43,635 nt of DNA from the NCBI RefSeq assembly GCF_900411395.1, contig NZ_OXCQ01000005.1:115817-159451 (forward strand), read 5' to 3'. The number at the start of each line of letters is the position of its first letter. The stretch's first letter is position 1. The stretch comes from Streptococcus sp. 596553 (GTDB lineage: Bacteria; Bacillota; Bacilli; Lactobacillales; Streptococcaceae). A model generated the notes under the pieces. That model made no database searches. It saw only the letters and a list, made by a program, of their open reading frames with translations, and was not told the DNA's origin. Shown here in pieces: positions 38,223-43,635 of this stretch. Made by a program: the position numbers and the translations under genes.

Positions 38223-38930
38223 ATGAAGGAGAAGAGTATGTGGAAAGAGATAGTGAACAGGGGCAAATGGGTAATTATTTTTTTAGTAGCCTTTCTTTTT
38301 TCTCAGCTTCCTTTGGCTTTGTCCTATTTTCTAACAAGTAGACGATTTCCATTGTTGCAATCAGGACTATTAGTATCCGCCTTATCTTTGTTGGTTTTAC
38401 TTATATTTATCATCGGAGCTCGAAAATCACAGTTGGCTAGTTTTAGTTTATCGTTTTTCAAGGCTAAGGATTTGGCTAGATTGGTCTTAAGCTATCTAGT
38501 GATTCTTGCCTTTAATATTCTTGGTGTGGTCTTACTGCGTTTGATGAATGAAACAACAACCAGCAATCAATCAAATATTAATGATTTGGTCCAGAATAGT
38601 TCCTTAATTTCCAGTTTTTTCTTACTGGTTCTAATAGCTCCTATTTGTGAGGAGATTTTATGTCGAGGAGTGATTCCTAAAAAACTCTTTCGTGGTAAAG
38701 AAAATGTGGGTTATATAGTCGGTGCTATTATCTTTGCCTTGCTTCATTTACCGACAAATCTACCTTCTCTTCTTATCTATGGAGGAATGTCAACGGTTTT
38801 AACGTGGACTGTCTATAAAACCCAACGTTTAGAAATGTCTATCTTACTTCATATGATTGTTAACGGAGTAGTCTTTTGCTTGTTTGCACTTATGATTATT
38901 GTTAGTAGAACCTTTGGTGTGCCTATTTAA
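38223..38930 (+). CDS. CPBP family intramembrane metalloprotease (CAAX-like)
   Basis: A 235-residue membrane protein with six to seven hydrophobic segments. The CPBP/Abi signature PICEEILCRGVI (about residue 140) supplies the EExxxR motif, followed by FALLHLP (His, about 180) and a second HMIVNG. Such proteins are often tied to bacteriocin immunity or membrane-protein processing, but here no bacteriocin genes are near. It starts with AAGGAGG 7 bases upstream, about 100 bases after the purine permease, behind a terminator. Function is inferred from the family only. Confidence 0.85.
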   Translation: MKEKSMWKEIVNRGKWVIIFLVAFLFSQLPLALSYFLTSRRFPLLQSGLLVSALSLLVLLIFIIGARKSQLASFSLSFFKAKDLARLVLSYLVILAFNILGVVLLRLMNETTTSNQSNINDLVQNSSLISSFFLLVLIAPICEEILCRGVIPKKLFRGKENVGYIVGAIIFALLHLPTNLPSLLIYGGMSTVLTWTVYKTQRLEMSILLHMIVNGVVFCLFALMIIVSRTFGVPI

Positions 38931-39035
38931 GGTTCTCTACTTTAAAAGTTAAGGGCAATATTTTAAAAATGGGAGAAATGGTTCTGCTAAATGGAAGCAA
39001 TTTTTCTTGAGGGAGAAATTGCCTCCTTCAACTGT

Positions 39036-39072
39036 GAAAAAGATGAATGCAATCGTATCCATCTTTTTCTTT
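39036..39072 (+). terminator. terminator before the fol operon
   Basis: GAAAAAGATG (39036-39045) pairs perfectly with CATCTTTTTC (39060-39069). A smaller hairpin (GCAATTT with AAATTGC, 38998-39022) precedes it. Confidence 0.72.
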
Positions 39073-39074
39073 TT

Positions 39075-39085
39075 TATGGTAAAAT
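39075..39085 (+). promoter_or_regulatory. fol operon extended -10 promoter
   Basis: TATGGTAAAAT (-10 TAAAAT at 39080-39085). Transcription would start near 39092, which makes the ATG at 39097 nearly leaderless and supports the Shine-Dalgarno-led ATG at 39127. Confidence 0.55.
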
Positions 39086-39087
39086 AG

Positions 39088-40071
<984 letters not shown>

Positions 40072-40072
40072 G

Positions 40073-41395
40073 ATGAAAGAATTTGAAAACAATCAGTGGA
40101 TTGCTAATTATCGGACGGACCAACCGCATTTTGGCTTGGAACGAATGGTGGAACTATTAGCATTGCGTGGCAATCCCCATCTCAAACTCAAGGTCATCCA
40201 TATCGGAGGAACCAATGGCAAGGGTTCGACCATTGCTTTTTTGAAAAATATGCTGGAAAATTTAGGCCTGAGAGTTGGTGTGTTCAGCTCGCCCTATCTC
40301 ATTCATTATACAGACCAGATTAGCATCAATGGGGAATCTATTCCAGAAGCGAGACTAGAAGCCCTCATGGCAGACTATCAGTCTTTGATTGAGGGGGAAG
40401 CGATTGCCAATTTGCAGGGGACAACCGAGTTTGAGATTATCACCGCCATAGCTTATGATTACTTTGCCTCAGAGCAAGTAGATGTGGCCATCATGGAAGT
40501 GGGCATGGGCGGGCTTTTGGATAGCACCAATATCTGTCAGCCGATTTTGACAGGAATTACGACTATAGGATTGGACCATGTAGCTCTACTTGGGGACAGC
40601 TTAGAAGCCATAGCAGAGCAGAAAGCTGGTATTATCAAACAAGGTATTTCCTTGGTGACAGGCCGTATCGCTCCAGAAGCGCTAGCTGTGATTGACCGCA
40701 TTGCGGAAGGGAAAGATGTGCCGAGACTTGCCTACGGAACAGATTATCAGGTCAGCCATCAAAAGAGTGTGGTTACAGGGGAAGTCTTTGACTATACCAG
40801 TTCTGTCAGACAAGGTCGCTTCCAGACTGGCCTGCTTGGTTTGCACCAGATAGAGAATGCTGGGATGGCCATAGCTTTACTTGATACTTTTTGTCAAGAA
40901 GATGGGCGAGAACTAGCAAGCAATGACCTGCTTGCTCAAGCTTTGGAAGAAACAAGTTGGCCGGGACGTTTGGAAATCGTGTCAAGAGATCCCTTGATGA
41001 TTTTGGATGGAGCCCACAATCCCCATGCTATCAAGGCTTTATTAGCAACCTTGCAAGAACGCTTTGCGGATTATCATAAGGAAATCCTCTTTACTTGTAT
41101 CAAAACCAAGGCCTTGGAGGATATGTTGGATTTGTTGGAGCAAATCCCAGATACCGAGCTTACTCTGACACATTTTGACGATAGTCGGGCGACTGATGAA
41201 AGTGTGCTGGAAGAGGCAGCTAAGTCTAGAAATCTCAGCTACAGAGATTGGCAGGATTTTCTAGAGAAAAAATTAACAGATAAAAAAGAAGAGAAAAAAA
41301 CAGTTAGGATTGTCACAGGTTCCTTGTATTTCTTGAGCCAAGTGAGAGCCTATCTGATGGAGAGGAAGAATGAGAATGGATACACAAAAGATTGA
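40073..41395 (+). CDS. folC: bifunctional dihydrofolate/folylpolyglutamate synthase (SulB/FolC)
   Basis: FolC adds glutamate to dihydropteroate to make dihydrofolate and lengthens the polyglutamate tail of folates. The 440 residues contain the P-loop [15 protein letters not shown] (about 46), [28 protein letters not shown] (about 143) and DGAHNPHAI (about 317), all family hallmarks. It begins one base after folP stops and overlaps folE by about 20 bases, so translation is likely coupled throughout. Confidence 0.96.
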   Translation: MKEFENNQWIANYRTDQPHFGLERMVELLALRGNPHLKLKVIHIGGTNGKGSTIAFLKNMLENLGLRVGVFSSPYLIHYTDQISINGESIPEARLEALMADYQSLIEGEAIANLQGTTEFEIITAIAYDYFASEQVDVAIMEVGMGGLLDSTNICQPILTGITTIGLDHVALLGDSLEAIAEQKAGIIKQGISLVTGRIAPEALAVIDRIAEGKDVPRLAYGTDYQVSHQKSVVTGEVFDYTSSVRQGRFQTGLLGLHQIENAGMAIALLDTFCQEDGRELASNDLLAQALEETSWPGRLEIVSRDPLMILDGAHNPHAIKALLATLQERFADYHKEILFTCIKTKALEDMLDLLEQIPDTELTLTHFDDSRATDESVLEEAAKSRNLSYRDWQDFLEKKLTDKKEEKKTVRIVTGSLYFLSQVRAYLMERKNENGYTKD

Positions 41396-41930
41396 AGCAG
41401 CTGTGAAAATGATTATCGAGGCTGTCGGAGAGGACGCTAACCGCGAAGGCTTGCAGGAAACACCTGCTCGTGTAGCCCGTATGTACCAAGAGATTTTTTC
41501 AGGTCTTGGTCAAACAGCGGAGGAACATTTGTCAAAATCCTTTGAGATTATTGATGACAACATGGTAGTAGAAAAGGATATCTTTTTCCACACCATGTGT
41601 GAACACCACTTCTTGCCATTTTATGGAAAAGCGCATATTGCCTACATTCCAGATGGTCGTGTGGCAGGTTTGTCTAAGCTAGCCCGTACGGTTGAAGTTT
41701 ATTCTAAAAAACCACAAATTCAAGAACGTTTGAATATCGAAGTGGCCGATGCCTTGATGGACTATCTAGGAGCTAAGGGAGCCTTTGTTGTCATTGAGGC
41801 AGAACATATGTGTATGAGCATGCGTGGTGTCAGAAAACCAGGCACTGCAACCTTGACGACAGTAGCTCGTGGTCTATTTGAAACAGATAAGGACCTTAGA
41901 GATCAGGCTTATCGTTTAATGGGACTATAA
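41376..41930 (+). CDS. folE: GTP cyclohydrolase I (SulC/FolE)
   Basis: FolE makes dihydroneopterin triphosphate from GTP, the first step of folate synthesis. The 184 residues show [24 protein letters not shown] (zinc Cys and His ligands, about 72-95), [20 protein letters not shown] and [15 protein letters not shown] (second Cys). Two ATGs, 41370 and 41376, are in frame. I prefer 41376 because the GGAGAGGAAG site gives normal spacing and homologues start MDTQKIEAA. It overlaps the folC 3' end. A BOX element begins directly after its stop. Confidence 0.96.
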   Translation: MDTQKIEAAVKMIIEAVGEDANREGLQETPARVARMYQEIFSGLGQTAEEHLSKSFEIIDDNMVVEKDIFFHTMCEHHFLPFYGKAHIAYIPDGRVAGLSKLARTVEVYSKKPQIQERLNIEVADALMDYLGAKGAFVVIEAEHMCMSMRGVRKPGTATLTTVARGLFETDKDLRDQAYRLMGL

Positions 41931-42044
41931 TACTCTTCGAAAATCAAATTCAAACCACGTCAGCTTCTATCTGCAACCTCAAAACAGTGTTTTGAGCAGC
42001 CTGCGGCTAGCTTCTTAGTTTGCACTTTGATTTTCATTGAGTAT
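41931..42044 (-). repeat. BOX element inside the fol operon, minus orientation
   Basis: TACTCTTCGAAAATCAAATT at the left (boxC reversed) and TTTGATTTTCATTGAGTAT at the right (boxA reversed); about 114 bp, no full boxB. Its left end starts at the base after the folE stop codon, and it separates folE from folBK. Confidence 0.9.
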
Positions 42045-42050
42045 AAAAAG

Positions 42051-42074
42051 AATCCGCTTTGGGCGGATTTTTCT
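42051..42074 (+). terminator. hairpin terminator between folE and folBK
   Basis: AATCCGC (42051-42057) pairs with GCGGATT (42063-42069), followed by TTTC. The stem is short and may only attenuate. Confidence 0.65.
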
Positions 42075-42088
42075 AGAAAGGAATCATT

Positions 42089-42901
42089 ATGGATCAACTG
42101 CAGATTAAGGATTTGGAAATTTTTGCCTATCATGGTCTTTTTCCTAGTGAGAAGGAATTGGGGCAGAAGTTTGTCGTTTCAGCCATCCTATCCTATGATA
42201 TGACCAAGGCGGCTACAGACTTGGATTTGACAGCCTCTGTCCATTATGGAGAACTGTGTCAGCAGTGGACGGCTTGGTTTCAGGAAACAACTGAGGACTT
42301 GATTGAAACGGTAGCCTACAAACTGGTAGAACGTACTTTTGAGGTCTATCCTCTTGTCCAAGAAATAAAGCTAGAACTCAAAAAACCTTGGGCACCGGTT
42401 CATTTGCCATTAGACACTTGCTCAGTGACTATTCATCGCCGCAAGCAACGGGCCTTTATCGCCCTAGGAAGCAATATGGGAGACAAACAAGCGAATTTGG
42501 AGCAAGCCATTGAGAACATGCGAAATCGAGGTATCCATATTCTCAAAGAGTCCAGTGTATTGACGACGGAGCCTTGGGGTGGTGTTGAGCAGGATATCTT
42601 TGCTAATCAAGTGGTTGAAGTAGAAACCTGGTTGCCTGCCCCAGTGCTATTAGAAACCTTGTTAACCATTGAAGCAGAGATGGGACGGGTGAGAGAAGTG
42701 CATTGGGGACCTCGTTTGATTGATTTGGACTTGCTCTTTGTGGAGGACCAGATTCTTTATACAGACGACCTCATCTTGCCTCATCCTTACATAGCGGAAC
42801 GCTTTTTTGTTCTTGAGTCTCTACAAGAAATTGCGCCTCATTTTATCCATCCGATATTAAAGCAACCTATTCGCAACTTGTATAATGCTTTGAAACAATA
42901 G
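42089..42901 (+). CDS. sulD: bifunctional dihydroneopterin aldolase / HPPK (SulD)
   Basis: A 270-residue fusion of two folate enzymes, as in pneumococcal SulD. Residues about 1-118 are dihydroneopterin aldolase (FolB): [29 protein letters not shown]. Residues about 125-270 are HPPK (FolK): [19 protein letters not shown] and the signature [15 protein letters not shown] (Asp metal ligands). They act in sequence between FolE and FolP. The ribosome site GAAAGGAA precedes the ATG. It is separated from folE by a BOX element and a hairpin, so its expression may differ from the first three genes. Confidence 0.95.
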   Translation: MDQLQIKDLEIFAYHGLFPSEKELGQKFVVSAILSYDMTKAATDLDLTASVHYGELCQQWTAWFQETTEDLIETVAYKLVERTFEVYPLVQEIKLELKKPWAPVHLPLDTCSVTIHRRKQRAFIALGSNMGDKQANLEQAIENMRNRGIHILKESSVLTTEPWGGVEQDIFANQVVEVETWLPAPVLLETLLTIEAEMGRVREVHWGPRLIDLDLLFVEDQILYTDDLILPHPYIAERFFVLESLQEIAPHFIHPILKQPIRNLYNALKQ

Positions 42902-42949
42902 AAAAAACTCTAGTTTTCAGTCACTTACAACTGAAGGCTAGAGTTTTTA
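42902..42949. terminator. bidirectional terminator between folBK and the DUF960 gene
   Basis: AAAAACTCTAG pairs with CTAGAGTTTTT, and an inner CAGT/ACTG pair extends it. It overlaps the last bases of the DUF960 gene. Confidence 0.85.
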
Positions 42950-43264
42950 AAATAGGTCATTTTCTTCTGGGAGGAGGATAGTCTCTCTACCATCCATATC
43001 TAAAACCAGAACTCTCGGGGGATAAAGAGGGTCGAAAGGGTGGTTAAAATCAAAATCAATGGCTGTAGGGAGGTGTTGACTTGAGAAGTGGAAGGTAATT
43101 TTTCCTTGGTTATTGAGCAATTGAAACTCAAGTTCTTCTTCCAATTCAAAGACATTTTTTAAGAAGTGGTCAATAATATACCAAAAAGAGTCAATGACAT
43201 CATCAGGCAAGCTGGTAACAATGCCAAAACTAGCCGACCGCATCTGGGTATTGGTAAAAGCCAT
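42947..43264 (-). CDS. DUF960 family protein
   Basis: A 105-residue soluble acidic protein of the DUF960 family, common in streptococci, function unknown. The start MAFTNTQMRSASFGIVTSLPD and DVIDSFWYIIDHFLKNVF are family-typical. No catalytic motif, signal peptide or membrane segment is visible. I chose the ATG at 43264 because a GAAAGGGGGC ribosome site lies just before it; the longer frame from 43318 has none. It is convergent to folBK. Confidence 0.82.
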   Translation of the reverse strand: MAFTNTQMRSASFGIVTSLPDDVIDSFWYIIDHFLKNVFELEEELEFQLLNNQGKITFHFSSQHLPTAIDFDFNHPFDPLYPPRVLVLDMDGRETILLPEENDLF

Positions 43265-43397
43265 ATTTCTGCCCCCTTTCTTTTCCCTTATCATACAGCA
43301 AATAGGATTAAAAATCAAGAAAAGGTGATTTTTTGAAAAGGATTTTAGCTACAGGGAGAAATAAGGAAAAAATCCCAAAAATCTCCCGAAGTTAATA

Positions 43398-43571
43398 GGT
43401 AAATTCCCAAATTAACTTGCTTATATAACTTTCAGTTACTTTGAGGGTAAATTCCCAAACTAAGTTCCACCGCTAGTAGAAGTGGAAGTTAATCTGATAA
43501 AAATTGTAGGTAAATTCCCAAACTAAGTTCCACCGCTAGTAGAAGTGGAAGTTAATCTGATAAAAATTGTA
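43398..43571. repeat. 63-bp tandem duplication with a partial third copy
   Basis: Two perfect 63-base copies occupy 43446-43508 and 43509-43571, each starting GGTAAATTCCCAAACTAAGT. A degraded partial copy begins at 43398 (GGTAAATTCCCAAATTAA). Each full copy contains a hairpin, TTCCAC and GTGGAA, around 11 bases. The gap 43265-43635 has no gene. Confidence 0.92.
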
Positions 43572-43614
43572 AAAACCAGTGGAAATCCATGTCAGGGTAA
43601 GTTCCACTGGTTTT
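43572..43614. terminator. long hairpin, possible terminator
   Basis: AAAACCAGTGGAA (43572-43584) pairs perfectly with TTCCACTGGTTTT (43602-43614), 13 bp, with a 17-base loop. The arms share GTGGAA and TTCCAC with the tandem repeats upstream, so alternative pairing is possible. Confidence 0.68.
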
Positions 43615-43635
43615 ACTAATGCTTGATTTTATTGC

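Noticed and set aside
38223..38930. bacteriocin immunity role for the CPBP protease
   Set aside because: No bacteriocin precursor, transporter or double-glycine leader is nearby, so only the family call is kept.

Overview
The window is chromosomal DNA from a mitis-group Streptococcus. Protein sequences and gene order (ruvB, uppS-cdsA-eep-proS, glmS, spuA, rpsL-rpsG-fusA, polC, pepC, manLMN, the sul/fol cluster) follow the Streptococcus pneumoniae layout as I remember it. Five BOX repeats and a CiaR-type small RNA support this. A lectinolysin gene and a choline-binding form of SpuA point to S. mitis, S. pseudopneumoniae or an unusual pneumococcus. The species call is inference.

Bases 1-450 hold a 30-residue Fst-type type I toxin gene on the minus strand, facing a short plus-strand transcription unit across a bidirectional terminator. 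Next come ruvB (apparently leaderless), a nucleotidyltransferase-like gene, a CiaR-controlled csRNA, a BOX element and the envelope run uppS-cdsA-eep-proS. After these lie a GH1 phospho-beta-glucosidase, glmS with two NagR-like operators, and a luciferase-like monooxygenase.

Bases 11.8-19.2 kb are the accessory heart. The minus-strand surface pullulanase SpuA ends in choline-binding repeats instead of an LPXTG signal. The old membrane anchor survives out of frame downstream, separated by a decamer minisatellite. Divergent from spuA is lly, encoding a secreted fucose-lectin/cholesterol-dependent cytolysin with a CD59-recognition motif. Both promoters carry CcpA (cre)-like sites. A degraded IS30-type transposase fragment and a structured leader follow before the ribosomal genes.

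Bases 19.4-31.3 kb are housekeeping: rpsL-rpsG, fusA, polC, a 50-residue membrane peptide, pepS, a GlsB/YeaQ-type membrane protein, rsuA (leaderless) and pepC. Convergent to pepC is the mannose-family PTS operon manLMN (minus strand). Its leader combines a cre site over the promoter with three TTTAAG CiaR half-sites just downstream. A zinc alcohol dehydrogenase follows, with a Rex-like operator over its -10, then a Cof-type phosphatase, a purine permease and a CPBP protease.

Bases 39.1-42.9 kb are the folate operon folP-folC-folE-folBK, interrupted between folE and folBK by a BOX element and a hairpin terminator. The window ends with a DUF960 gene on the minus strand and a 63-bp tandem duplication followed by a long hairpin.

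Working together: lly could release host-cell contents and SpuA could degrade the freed glycogen. CcpA, CiaR, NagR and Rex-type sites tie the sugar, amino-sugar and fermentation genes to carbon, envelope and redox status. All regulator assignments come from motif reading only.
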